A stretch of 63,942 nt of DNA. Origin: Chitinophagales bacterium (lineage in GTDB: Bacteria; Bacteroidota; Bacteroidia; Chitinophagales; Chitinophagaceae). Both the position numbers and the translations under genes were made by a program. This document shows positions 18,277-26,470 of this stretch, one piece after another; the first letter of the stretch is position 1, and every line of letters begins with the position of its first letter. Location of the stretch: positions 1-63,942 of the forward strand of contig JAATGQ010000112.1 of the NCBI GenBank assembly GCA_015654595.1, written 5' to 3'. The notes beneath the pieces are model-generated. The model did no database searches. It was not told the DNA's origin and saw only the letters and a list, made by a program, of their open reading frames with translations.

Positions 18277-18293
18277 ATAAAATCGTTTGCGGA

Positions 18294-19823
18294 TTAGTAA
18301 AGATTGTTTTGCTTCATTCTTCCGTTGCTGAGATCGATGATCGTTTGTGGGATAGGGAATACTTCGTTCTTACCGGCGGTGAATCCTTTGCTGCCCAGGA
18401 TGGCTGCGGCCCTGCCCTGACGGACGAGGTCAAAGAAGCGGTCCTGTTCCATCGCCAGCTCGACCCTTCTTTCCTTCCATATATTCGCCTGTATTCCTAC
18501 GGATGCCCCAAGACCTGCGCGGCTGCGGACCATATTCAGATAGGTTGTGGCTTCGGGTTCGTTGTTCAGCATCGCCGCGGCTTCCGCGTGGATCAGCAGC
18601 ACTTCGGCGTAGCGCATCAGCCGTATATTCTTCGGTTTCGTATCCTTATTGACGCTGGGCTGGGCCGTCTCGGCGATGGGGCTATGATAGGCCTTATAGC
18701 TATAGCGGGGGTTTTGCACGCTGTCCTGCGTCGGGATGCGGAAGCCATCCCAGAGGATGGTGCCGATATTTGCGCCGCCTGTTGGCTGGACATAAATGAT
18801 GGTGGCGCTGTCGCGGGCATCACCGGGTTCGAAGGCTGCGGCCAGGTCGGCGGTAGGGTCATTGAATCCGTACCCGAGATCATCCCAGCCGCCTTTTCCG
18901 CGTGGGCCCTGGCCATTGCTAAAGTTGGGGCTTACCGTGTTGGAGAGCGTGTTGGCGCCCGTCTGGACTTCGAAGATCGATTCGCTGTTATTGATGCCGC
19001 CCTCTCCGGCGACCGGGTTTTCGCGGAAGATCAGCTTATAGTCTTTGACCAGCGAATAAAGACCAGAGTTGATGATATCCTCGGTGAGGTCGTAGGCCTT
19101 CTGCCAGTTTTGACGATACATATAAACCTTTGCCAGATAGGCTTCGGCGCATGCTTTATTTGCACGGCCAACCGCGGTAGAGGCATCCCCTTTTAGCGGC
19201 AGGTTGTCAACGCCGAACTGGAAGTCGTCTTCGATGACCTGGTAGATCGTGTCAACGGGGGCGCGGGTGTTAAATTCATCGCTGCTGGTCTCTTCGGGTG
19301 TTGCGACACGGGTTACTTTTACAACGGGACCGAATGCCCGGACCAGGTTGAAATAATACAGGCCGCGCAGGAAGCGCGCTTCGCCGAGCATTCGGTTTTT
19401 TGTCGTTGCATCGAGTGCGGTGTTGGCTTGGATAGCCTGGATAGCCTGGTTGGCCCGCGCTATTCCGATGTAATGGCCGTTCCACACGTTTTCTACGATG
19501 CTATTATTGGGATTGACAGTGAAATTATCGATGTCGCCGGCGCCGTTGGTGCCAAAATCATCAGGCGTACTGCCCTTGTCGCCGTCGTCGGAGGCAACGT
19601 CGGTCAGCAGCACCCATTCGAAACCAACGGTGGTTTTATCAAAGCCGCCAAAATACAAGGCGTTGTAGGTGCTGGCAAGAAGTTCGTTGGCGGCGGCGGT
19701 ATCGGTGAGCGCCTGCGTTTCTGTCTCGTTGCCTTGTGGCTGAACGTCGAGGAACTTTTTCCCGCAGCCTGTAGAGAAGACAGCTAATGTTAGGATGACG
19801 AGGAATATATTCAGGTATTTCAT
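18294..19823 (-). CDS. susD: SusD/RagB-family glycan-binding lipoprotein, 509 aa
   Basis: Surface lipoprotein that covers its SusC partner and captures substrate. Lipobox STGC (Cys20), then a helical TPR-rich part with the SusD hallmarks KFLDVQPQG near the N-terminus and EARFLRGLYYFNLVRAFGPV around 148-167. The C-terminal conserved part contains RYAEVLLIHAEAAAMLN and ERRVELAMEQDRFFDLVRQG. It starts 13 bp after the SusC stop. Confidence 0.95.
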   Translation of the reverse strand: MKYLNIFLVILTLAVFSTGCGKKFLDVQPQGNETETQALTDTAAANELLASTYNALYFGGFDKTTVGFEWVLLTDVASDDGDKGSTPDDFGTNGAGDIDNFTVNPNNSIVENVWNGHYIGIARANQAIQAIQANTALDATTKNRMLGEARFLRGLYYFNLVRAFGPVVKVTRVATPEETSSDEFNTRAPVDTIYQVIEDDFQFGVDNLPLKGDASTAVGRANKACAEAYLAKVYMYRQNWQKAYDLTEDIINSGLYSLVKDYKLIFRENPVAGEGGINNSESIFEVQTGANTLSNTVSPNFSNGQGPRGKGGWDDLGYGFNDPTADLAAAFEPGDARDSATIIYVQPTGGANIGTILWDGFRIPTQDSVQNPRYSYKAYHSPIAETAQPSVNKDTKPKNIRLMRYAEVLLIHAEAAAMLNNEPEATTYLNMVRSRAGLGASVGIQANIWKERRVELAMEQDRFFDLVRQGRAAAILGSKGFTAGKNEVFPIPQTIIDLSNGRMKQNNLY

Positions 19824-19836
19824 TTTCTTATCTTTT

Positions 19837-22800
19837 TTAGAAACTAAAATCTATACCACAGGAAAGACTGCGGGTAGTTGGATAAATAGCCTGTTCGATC
19901 CCGGCATTGGTGGTGCTTGGGGTATTGGAAGTATTAAGCGGCGGTTCCAGCTCGGGGGTGAAGCCGCTGTAATGGGTGAACATGAATGGGTTCTGTGCGG
20001 TGACATATATCCTGAGATTTTGAAACTTTGCCTTTGTCAGCACGGCATGGGGCAGCGTATAGCCAAGCGTGATATTATTGATACGGAAGAAACTGCCGCT
20101 TTCCAGGAAGTAGGTCGAGTTGGGTAGGACACCAAGTGTTGCCCTTGGGATACTGTTGCTGGGATGATTGATGGTCCATCTGCCCTTCGCGACTTTGGTT
20201 TCAATATTATCCAACTGATCCGATCCAGTCAGTGCCTTTTTTCCATTGTAGATCTTTCCGCCGTGTGTGCCGTAGCCGTTGACGCTAAGATCAAAAGTCT
20301 TATAACTGACGCTGCCCGTCACGCCATAGGTATACTTGGGCTGATAGGATCCGCTAAAGGCCCGGTCGTAGTTGTCGTCTATGCTGCCATCAGGTTTACC
20401 GTTTGGCCCGCTGAGGTCTTTGTACCGAAGATCACCGACCTGCGCTCCGGGTTGTGCGGAGTTGGCGATCTGGGTGGCATTCTGGAAGACGCCATCGGCC
20501 TGTCGCAGGTAGAAGGAGCCAATGGGATGGCCGTTGTCGGTCTTCGTGACGAAGCCGCCGTTGATATTGCCATCATACAGCGCCTGTCCTCCGTTGAGGC
20601 CGATCACCTTGTTGGAGTTGAAGGCAATATTGCCGCCGATCGAATATTTCCAGTCCTTATCAATATTGTCCGTCCAGTTCAGAGCGACTTCGACGCCTTT
20701 ATTCCGGAAGCTGGCGGCATTGGTGATATACTGGTTGTCGACATCACCTATGTATACCCCTTGGAATTGAACAATGGTCAGGGCATTGGTCGTTTTCTTG
20801 TTGTAGAAGTCGATCGTACCATTTAACCGGTTGTGCAGCAAGGCAAAATCGATACCCAGGTCATATTCCTTTGAAGTTTCCCATTTCAGATTAGGGTTTA
20901 CCGCGGAATCGAAAGAGATCCCGTTGTATTGCGTTCCATTATAGATATAGGGTACATTGGGCGTCGCCAGTGCGAGGTAAGCGTTGCTGGGGATAGCATC
21001 GTTACCTACTTCACCCCAGGAACCGCGGAGTTTTAATTGATCAAATACGCTTTTCAAGGGCGATAGAAAATCTTCGTGCATCATATTCCAGGCCAGTGCC
21101 ACAGATGGAAAATAGCCCCATCGGTCACTGCTGGGAAAGTGAGAGGAAGCATCTGCGCGGATAGAGGCTGTCAGATAATAACGCTCGTCGAAATTATAAT
21201 TCAAGCGGCCCAGATAGGAATTACGTGTGTATTTGTCACCGGTGTTGGTAACGATGGCCGTCAATGGGTCGCCTTGGCTGAGATACCAGAGGTTGGGATT
21301 TGACGGAACTTTGAGGACCGTGCCAGTCATGCTGTTGGCATTGTATTCTTCCGCTGTCGTACCAACGAGCAGGGTCAAGTGATGTTTGTCAAAACTTTTG
21401 TTTAGCGTAGCGGTATTGTCCCATACCCAATGCGAGGTGTTCCCTTTCGTCACGGCCAGCGTGCTGGTATTGACGTATTGATTGCCGCCTGCCTGCAAGA
21501 AAATGTCTGCGTCTCCCGAGTTCAGGTATTGAAAGATATAATTCCGGTTATTACCGAAGTCGAGGTCGATGCCCAGGCTTGTGTGCAGGGTGATCCAGGG
21601 GATGGGTTTGTATTCTGCAATAATGGTTCCCTGCAGCCGATGGTCGGTCGTTCTGTTATTAACCTTGTCGAGGTTCAGTAAGGGGTTGCCGACATTATTG
21701 GACAGGGATGTGTTGCCATACAGGTCTCCGATCTTTGCGGGGACATCGGGTGCGGCGCGGTAAGCGAGGTTGAAGTTGTTCAGATCGACCTGGCGGATGC
21801 TGGCCCGGCTGAAATTGATCTGTGTCGTGATCTTAAAATTATTGGTGACTTTATAATCCGTGTTGGAGCGGAGTGTGAATCTACTGAAGTCATTTGTTTT
21901 TATGATGCCGCCGTCTGTGGTGTAGCCTGCGCTTATAAAATAGTCTACTTTATCGCTGCCGCCGGAGAGTGAGATATTGTGGTTCTGGATCAGGCTTCTT
22001 TTTGTGATGGCGTCGAACCAGTCCGTGTTGCCTCCGGCGGCTTTTAGCATGGCGCTGGTGACGAGGCTGTCGCCGCTGCCATAATATATATTCGCTTCGT
22101 TGACGTAGTTGGCGTATTGGAGGGGGCCGGCCATGTTGACGAGTTTGGCGATCTCTTTTGTGCCGACGGTTCCGTCGTAGGTGACGATGGGCTTGCCGGG
22201 TTTGCCTTTCTTGGTGGTGATGAGCATTACGCCGTTTGCGGCACGGACGCCATAGATGGCGGTCGAGGACGCGTCTTTCAGGATATCGATGCTTAAGATA
22301 TCGGCCGAGTTGATATTCCTGATATCATCGGTGATGATCCCGTCCACCACAAAGAGCGGAGAGGCGCCGCCGAGCATTGTTCCTACGCCGCGGATATGTA
22401 CGGCAGGATTGGCGTTCGGGTCGCCGGAGCCGATGACCTGTACGCCGGACACTTTGCCTTGTATGGCTTGTGTGGCGGTGAGAACTTGCTGGCCGGAGAC
22501 TTCCGCTCCTTTTATCGTACCGATGGCGCCTGTCAGGTCTGATCGGCGTTGGGTGCCATAGCCGACGACGACGACCTGGTCGAGCGCTTTATTGGAAGGC
22601 GCCAGCGTGACTGTCATGATGCTGTCGCTGATGGGGACTTCTTTTGTGTCGAAGCCGATGGAGGAAAAGACCAGTGTGCCGCTGGAGGGGACGTTGAGGT
22701 GGAAGTTCCCGTTGTTGTCGGTGGCGGTTCCGATGGACGAGCCTTTTACCGTGACGGAGACCCCGGCGATAGCTTCGCCGGTGGTGGAGGTTACTTTTCC

Positions 22801-23178
22801 GTTGATGTCGATGTTGAAGGTTGCTGCTTGCGCTTTGCCGTGGTCGGTGGTGTTGAGGTTGGCCGCGGCTGAATGGTCGGTGGCGTTGTTGCTGGCGTTG
22901 GCTCGGCCGGTTGCGGCGATGCCCGCGCTGGCTGCTCGCTTGGTTGGGACATTGATGCCCCTGCCGGCTGCTTGCGCTTTGCCGCGGGCGGTGGTGTTGA
23001 GGTTGGCGGCGGCTGAATGGCCGGTGGCGTTGTTGCTGGCGTTGGCTCGACCGTTTGCGGCGATTCGCCCGGCGGAGACCCGCGTTGTCGCGGCGAGCAG
23101 CAGTAGCAGCGCCAGTGTGCGTAATATTGACTTTATCGCATGAGGATATCCGTTACCCATCGTTTGAAGTTTTTTCAT
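19837..23178 (-). CDS. susC: SusC/RagA-family TonB-linked outer-membrane transporter with duplicated N-terminus, 1113 aa
   Basis: Energy-coupled import channel for the ligand bound by SusD. Signal peptide ends near TTRVSA (residue 36). Residues 39-70 and 87-118 are near-identical copies of an Ala/Asn/Thr-rich 32-residue unit (GRANASNNAT...HSAAANLNTT). Then come a carboxypeptidase-regulatory-like domain (about 122-200), the plug with VVVVGYGTQRRSDLTGAIGT and IYGVRAANGVMLITTKKG, and the barrel, which ends in aromatic F (SCGIDFSF). There is no STN signalling domain, so the FecR-type protein upstream cannot use that route. The N-terminal repeat is unusual for this family. Confidence 0.95.
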   Translation of the reverse strand: MKKLQTMGNGYPHAIKSILRTLALLLLLAATTRVSAGRIAANGRANASNNATGHSAAANLNTTARGKAQAAGRGINVPTKRAASAGIAATGRANASNNATDHSAAANLNTTDHGKAQAATFNIDINGKVTSTTGEAIAGVSVTVKGSSIGTATDNNGNFHLNVPSSGTLVFSSIGFDTKEVPISDSIMTVTLAPSNKALDQVVVVGYGTQRRSDLTGAIGTIKGAEVSGQQVLTATQAIQGKVSGVQVIGSGDPNANPAVHIRGVGTMLGGASPLFVVDGIITDDIRNINSADILSIDILKDASSTAIYGVRAANGVMLITTKKGKPGKPIVTYDGTVGTKEIAKLVNMAGPLQYANYVNEANIYYGSGDSLVTSAMLKAAGGNTDWFDAITKRSLIQNHNISLSGGSDKVDYFISAGYTTDGGIIKTNDFSRFTLRSNTDYKVTNNFKITTQINFSRASIRQVDLNNFNLAYRAAPDVPAKIGDLYGNTSLSNNVGNPLLNLDKVNNRTTDHRLQGTIIAEYKPIPWITLHTSLGIDLDFGNNRNYIFQYLNSGDADIFLQAGGNQYVNTSTLAVTKGNTSHWVWDNTATLNKSFDKHHLTLLVGTTAEEYNANSMTGTVLKVPSNPNLWYLSQGDPLTAIVTNTGDKYTRNSYLGRLNYNFDERYYLTASIRADASSHFPSSDRWGYFPSVALAWNMMHEDFLSPLKSVFDQLKLRGSWGEVGNDAIPSNAYLALATPNVPYIYNGTQYNGISFDSAVNPNLKWETSKEYDLGIDFALLHNRLNGTIDFYNKKTTNALTIVQFQGVYIGDVDNQYITNAASFRNKGVEVALNWTDNIDKDWKYSIGGNIAFNSNKVIGLNGGQALYDGNINGGFVTKTDNGHPIGSFYLRQADGVFQNATQIANSAQPGAQVGDLRYKDLSGPNGKPDGSIDDNYDRAFSGSYQPKYTYGVTGSVSYKTFDLSVNGYGTHGGKIYNGKKALTGSDQLDNIETKVAKGRWTINHPSNSIPRATLGVLPNSTYFLESGSFFRINNITLGYTLPHAVLTKAKFQNLRIYVTAQNPFMFTHYSGFTPELEPPLNTSNTPSTTNAGIEQAIYPTTRSLSCGIDFSF
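22823..23064. repeat. 98-bp direct repeat inside susC
   Basis: Two copies, 22823-22920 and 22967-23064, period 144 bp, differ at only a few positions and keep the reading frame. They encode the duplicated Ala/Asn/Thr-rich segment between the signal peptide and the carboxypeptidase-regulatory-like domain. Confidence 0.85.
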
Positions 23179-23250
23179 TTGCTTAAAGACTTGGGTTTAA
23201 AAAGCAGAACCTTTCGGATCTTATATATATGGAGTGCGTTTAGTTGTTGT

Positions 23251-23523
23251 TCATAATGGTTCATTTGGTTCAAGGCAATCGTCGTCGAAGTCGATCTTCA
23301 GATCGTGCATGCGTTCAAGGTGACGGAAAAAGGCCTGTTCGGCCAGGCGGTGGGCTTGGGGGTTGGAGTGCAGCCAGAGATGGGTTATCGTTTCAACAGG
23401 ATGATGCAGGGCAGGATTATGATTGAGCAATTGTTCCAAGGTCCGGAGCTCTTCTTCGGAGGCCTCGCCCGCGAGTTTTTTGGCGACGAGGTTCCAGACA
23501 TATGCTTGGTCGGCCGTTGGCAT
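23251..23523 (-). CDS. Short FecR-N-terminal-like protein (possible reduced anti-sigma factor), 90 aa
   Basis: The start is ATG at 23523; the longer upstream frame is low-complexity and overlaps repeats. Residues 5-35 (QAYVWNLVAKKLAGEASEEELRTLEQLL) match the N-terminal cytoplasmic helices of FecR-type anti-sigma factors, which bind the sigma factor. The usual membrane helix and periplasmic FecR domain are absent, and the protein ends in an acidic tail. It lies between an ECF sigma gene and susC, the normal FecR position. It could be a truncated anti-sigma factor or a dedicated cytosolic sigma regulator. Confidence 0.6.
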   Translation of the reverse strand: MPTADQAYVWNLVAKKLAGEASEEELRTLEQLLNHNPALHHPVETITHLWLHSNPQAHRLAEQAFFRHLERMHDLKIDFDDDCLEPNEPL

Positions 23524-23567
23524 TGCTATGAGACAGGACAGACGAATAGAGGGGATACCCCTAAGAC

Positions 23568-23588
23568 TTGTTAAAATAATTTTAACAA
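23568..23588. promoter_or_regulatory. 21-bp AT-rich palindrome upstream of the FecR-like gene
   Basis: Arms TTGTTAAAAT and ATTTTAACAA around one central base, 45 bp upstream of the ATG at 23523. It fits a dimeric regulator site or a promoter element for the SusCD operon. Confidence 0.45.
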
Positions 23589-23614
23589 ATTTCACGCTGC
23601 TGCATCTCTGCGGT

Positions 23615-23796
23615 GGCGAGGAATGACGGCGTGCGTCTGCTGCATCGAGGGTGCGTCGAGTGACAATGAACGCGGAGTGCGTTGATGCGGCAAGTGGTGG
23701 TAAATGACGGGATGCATTTGCTGCGCCGTGGATGGGCAGAATGGCGAGGAATGACGGGGTGTCTCTACTGCATCGAGGGCGCGTCGAATGAGAATG
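23615..23796. repeat. Pair of 54-bp imperfect direct repeats
   Basis: Copies at 23615-23668 and 23743-23796, period 128 bp. Shared words include GGCGAGGAATGACGG and CATCGAGGG-GCGTCGA. The region between the copies carries related CGGGATGCATTTGCTGCG words, suggesting decayed tandem units. Confidence 0.6.
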
Positions 23797-23940
23797 TTTA
23801 TACATGGGTTTCAATGCAATCGGCCTGGGGCTTCGGCAGACGCGTGTGCCGGAGGCAAGCCCCGTCGTAGACTAATTTCGGGACGGAATGTAGTAACGGA
23901 ATTTACGCGGAAGGTGAAATGCGCAGAGTGGCCCTGCAGA

Positions 23941-24516
23941 TTATGCGGCGGGCTTTTTCTTGTTTCCGTCGAAGCGGATCGCGAGGCTGATCTTTTTAAG
24001 GGCGATGGTGAGTTGGTTTTCGATGGTCTTGACGGAGAGACCCAGAACGGCGGCCACTTCGCGATATTTCAGCCCGTCTTCTTTTACGAGCTTGAAAATG
24101 AGCCTGCATTGTGGAGGCAGGCGGTCGATGCATCGGCGAATGAGCGTGAGCGTATCGGAGCTTATGAGCAGCTGCTCAGGGTCGACGCATTCTCCGGGTT
24201 GGACCGAAGAGGGGTATCCGTGCAGCCTTGCCTCGGAGCGCTTTTGCCGGTCCATATAGTTAAGCGCGATATGGCGGGTCGTGACATACAGATAGACTTT
24301 CAGGTTTTCGACCTTTTCGAGCTGGGCGCGTTTTTCCCAGAGGCGAATAAAAACGTCTGATACGACTTCCTCTGCCGTACAGCGTTCCTTCACGAGGTTT
24401 CTCGCGAAGGAGTACAGAAAAGGATGAAGACTCGTAAATAGCAATTTATACGCCTTTTGGTCGTCGCCACGGACGATCCGCTGCTGTAAAAGCTGGATTT
24501 GCTCAACGGTTAGCAT
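23941..24516 (-). CDS. ECF sigma-70 factor, 191 aa
   Basis: RNA polymerase sigma factor of the ECF type that should drive the downstream SusCD locus. The start is ATG at 24516 (MLTVEQIQLL); the frame extends upstream to 24588 without a typical start region. Region 2 contains LVKERCTAEEVVSDVFIRLWEKR and region 4 contains LPPQCRLIFKLVKEDGLKYREVA with the helix-turn-helix LGLSVKTIENQLTIALKKI. The C-terminus is basic (NKKKPAA). Transcribed toward the FecR-like gene and susC. Confidence 0.92.
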   Translation of the reverse strand: MLTVEQIQLLQQRIVRGDDQKAYKLLFTSLHPFLYSFARNLVKERCTAEEVVSDVFIRLWEKRAQLEKVENLKVYLYVTTRHIALNYMDRQKRSEARLHGYPSSVQPGECVDPEQLLISSDTLTLIRRCIDRLPPQCRLIFKLVKEDGLKYREVAAVLGLSVKTIENQLTIALKKISLAIRFDGNKKKPAA

Positions 24517-24716
24517 GTTGACAAGCGAATTAATGGTTATCGTTAGGCGATCAGGGGCAGGGGGCGAAAGAGACGGCAAGGTTAACAAAAAAACGCTGTA
24601 TCAGGAATGGACAAGTTATCGCAAATGTTAGCTGCCTGCGGGGAGTCCAAAATTGGATAATTTATTATTTTCCAGCTTGCTGGGAATTCTCTATTTTTGC
24701 AAACGCCAAAACGGCA

Positions 24717-24790
24717 GGACCTATAGCTCAGCCGGTTAGAGCATCTGACTCATAATCAGAGGGTCCCTGGTTCGAGCCCAGGTGGGTCCA
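24717..24790 (+). tRNA. tRNA with CAU anticodon (elongator Met or Ile2)
   Basis: Intact cloverleaf of 74 nt: acceptor GGACCTA/TGGGTCC, D-arm GCTC...GAGC, anticodon arm TCTGA-CTCATAA-TCAGA and a T-arm with GGTTCGAGC. CCA is not encoded. The anticodon CAU is read by elongator Met tRNA or, after lysidine modification, Ile2; the sequence alone does not separate them. It is an integration site: its last 42 nt plus 11 nt of flank recur inverted at 42409-42461. Confidence 0.93.
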
Positions 24791-24801
24791 CTGAAAATCA
24801 A
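24749..24801 (+). repeat. 53-bp att repeat, intact tRNA(CAU) copy
   Basis: Runs from CTCATAATC in the anticodon loop through the tRNA 3' end to CTGAAAATCAA. An identical 53-bp copy lies in opposite orientation at 42409-42461. Downstream the two differ at once: here follows an AAGCACTTAC terminator, there a chromosomal terminator. Confidence 0.9.
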
Positions 24802-24835
24802 GCACTTACGAAGCAAACGCGGTAAGTGCTTTTTC
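24800..24835 (+). terminator. Element-borne terminator after the CAU tRNA
   Basis: Stem AAGCACTTAC/GTAAGTGCTT with a 12-nt loop, followed by TTTTTCATTT. The same stem arm occurs after tRNA-Asn (31671-31703). It replaces the chromosomal terminator now displaced to 42380-42400. Confidence 0.8.
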
Positions 24836-25005
24836 ATTTGAGACATGTTTTGATACATCTTTTTAATCGGTAGTATTTTTAACACCCTCTTTTCCTCTTC
24901 CCTGCCCCTTCTATACGAATATTCTTGCAATATATTTCTATCTATCTGCTAGTAACTGAAACAATCAAAAAACCTATTTTTAAGGGAGTCGCTAGACCTT
25001 ATCAA

Positions 25006-26004
25006 ATGAGTCAGAAGAAAAAAATTGGGTTTTTCGCTAGGTTTTTGTCCATGCGCAGGTATTTGAATGAAGTTCCTGTTGAAGGGAAAAAGACAAAACC
25101 GTTTCTCCGTTCGTTGGGCTATTATGACCAATATGTATCACAAGTCATTAGAACAGGGAACTGCACTACCCTGCTTAGTACAAACTTCGAGATAACCGAA
25201 GCCTCCTTTTGGAATATTAATCATTTTGAAGACTATGCGAGGTATGTCTTTTGGACATTCAACAAGAGTTTTCTTCAAAAACTTACTGAAAGTATCCAAG
25301 ATCAGAAACTTTCAACATTAAAACGTTGCTACGAATTGTTGAACGAAAATCGAAACGCATATGCCGGTGTTACTCAGGATGAGACAGACGAAGAACTTTC
25401 CATGTGCCATATTAAAAACACCAATCTTCGAAAGGATCCAGCGTTTTACCGGATGTATGATCTTGACGAACAGAACCGTAATATGATCTTATCGGCAATT
25501 GTTCAAAGAATTACCGAGATCAACGCATCCTCCAGTCCTGCCCATCCTATGCATGCATATAAAGCCTTTACAAGTTTGATCACTTCTGGTCAAGCACCAG
25601 CTCCTATCCCAGGCCCAGATCAAAGCATACGGCCTCAGCAAATCTCCTTTCTTCAAATGTTGAAACCGCTAAACGGAAACTCCGAAACTACCCTTCAATT
25701 TATTAAGGACAAGATCCAAGAGGCAGGCATTACGTTTAGCCTTTTCTCCCCTGTAACCCGCATCGCAACCGGAAAAAACCCATACGGCTTTAACGACTGC
25801 ATGGGTGCCGTAATAGATTTCTTCTTCCAGGGAGACTACTTCAAAAAAGAATATTCCTTTAATGATATCTTTAGAGCCTATTTGGAATACTCCGGAAATT
25901 CCATCGGAAAATTGAATACTTTTTTGTCCGAATTCAGGCAAGACAAAGGCTACAAGAAAAATTTCTCCAAACTTAAGGCGCTGAAAATAAATAAGCTGCC
26001 TTAA
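25006..26004 (+). CDS. Hypothetical element protein, 332 aa
   Basis: I do not recognise a family. The start is set at ATG 25006 (MSQKKKIGFFARF); the frame runs back to a TTG at 24925. The protein is soluble and mostly helical, with a basic N-terminus, an ETDEELSMCHIK part, a Pro-rich linker around residues 205-220 (APAPIPGPDQS) and a basic C-terminus (KNFSKLKALKINKLP). It is the first gene inside the element next to the tRNA end, in AT-rich DNA unlike the neighbouring core genes. A role in element biology or as cargo is possible. Confidence 0.6.
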   Translation: MSQKKKIGFFARFLSMRRYLNEVPVEGKKTKPFLRSLGYYDQYVSQVIRTGNCTTLLSTNFEITEASFWNINHFEDYARYVFWTFNKSFLQKLTESIQDQKLSTLKRCYELLNENRNAYAGVTQDETDEELSMCHIKNTNLRKDPAFYRMYDLDEQNRNMILSAIVQRITEINASSSPAHPMHAYKAFTSLITSGQAPAPIPGPDQSIRPQQISFLQMLKPLNGNSETTLQFIKDKIQEAGITFSLFSPVTRIATGKNPYGFNDCMGAVIDFFFQGDYFKKEYSFNDIFRAYLEYSGNSIGKLNTFLSEFRQDKGYKKNFSKLKALKINKLP

Positions 26005-26111
26005 GAAATCAGGCATTCCTAATTTCCCCGATTTCTTCCTCTAATTAGCCTGATATCGACCGCATCTCGGTGTTAATTGCATTCAGTTGCTCATATAAAG
26101 AGCCATCCTAT

Positions 26112-26450
26112 ATGCAATTAATAAATCCATTTGATCTCATTCTTGCCAGACTGGATCAATTACAAACAAGTGTAAATACCCTTAGCGATTCTAGCCAAAA
26201 CAACCCCAGACAAACAACTCTGGATCCAGAACGGCTTTTAGCTCTCCCTGAAGCAGCAGAAATCGTACGGAAGCCCGTCGGTACCGTTAGATATTATATC
26301 CATCATAGAAATCTGCCTGCAACCAAAATTGGCAAAAGTTATCTTGTAAAACTCGGCGAATTGATGAACTGGGTTGAAAGCCAAAAATCTGCGGAAACAG
26401 CTACTACCGACAAAATGCTGGCAAATCGAAAAAGGTATGCAAAGCATTAA
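26112..26450 (+). CDS. Helix-turn-helix, excisionase-like protein, 112 aa
   Basis: ATG at 26112 (MQLINPFDL). After a helical N-terminal part (LDQLQTSVNTL) comes an HTH_17-type domain with LLALPEAAEIVRKPVGTVRYYI and a wing with KIGKSYLVKLGELMNWVES. Such small proteins in Bacteroidota integrative elements act as excisionase or as replication or transcription regulators. It precedes the VirE-type gene by 20 bp and likely shares its transcript. Confidence 0.75.
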   Translation: MQLINPFDLILARLDQLQTSVNTLSDSSQNNPRQTTLDPERLLALPEAAEIVRKPVGTVRYYIHHRNLPATKIGKSYLVKLGELMNWVESQKSAETATTDKMLANRKRYAKH

Positions 26451-26470
26451 TTACTCAAAATCAGAAAACC

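Larger units (their letters stand above)
23524..23940. other. Intergenic region with palindrome and direct repeats
   Basis: No convincing gene. It holds a 21-bp near-perfect palindrome (TTGTTAAAAT-A-ATTTTAACAA, 23568-23588) upstream of the short FecR-like gene, and two 54-bp imperfect direct repeats at 23615-23668 and 23743-23796 that share GGCGAGGAATGACGG and GCATCGAGGG. The palindrome may be an operator or part of the promoter of the locus. Confidence 0.6.

Noticed and set aside
23524..23814. N-terminal extension of the short FecR-like protein
   Set aside because: The extra 97 codons run through the direct repeats and lack any conserved part; the ATG at 23523 matches the FecR N-terminus.
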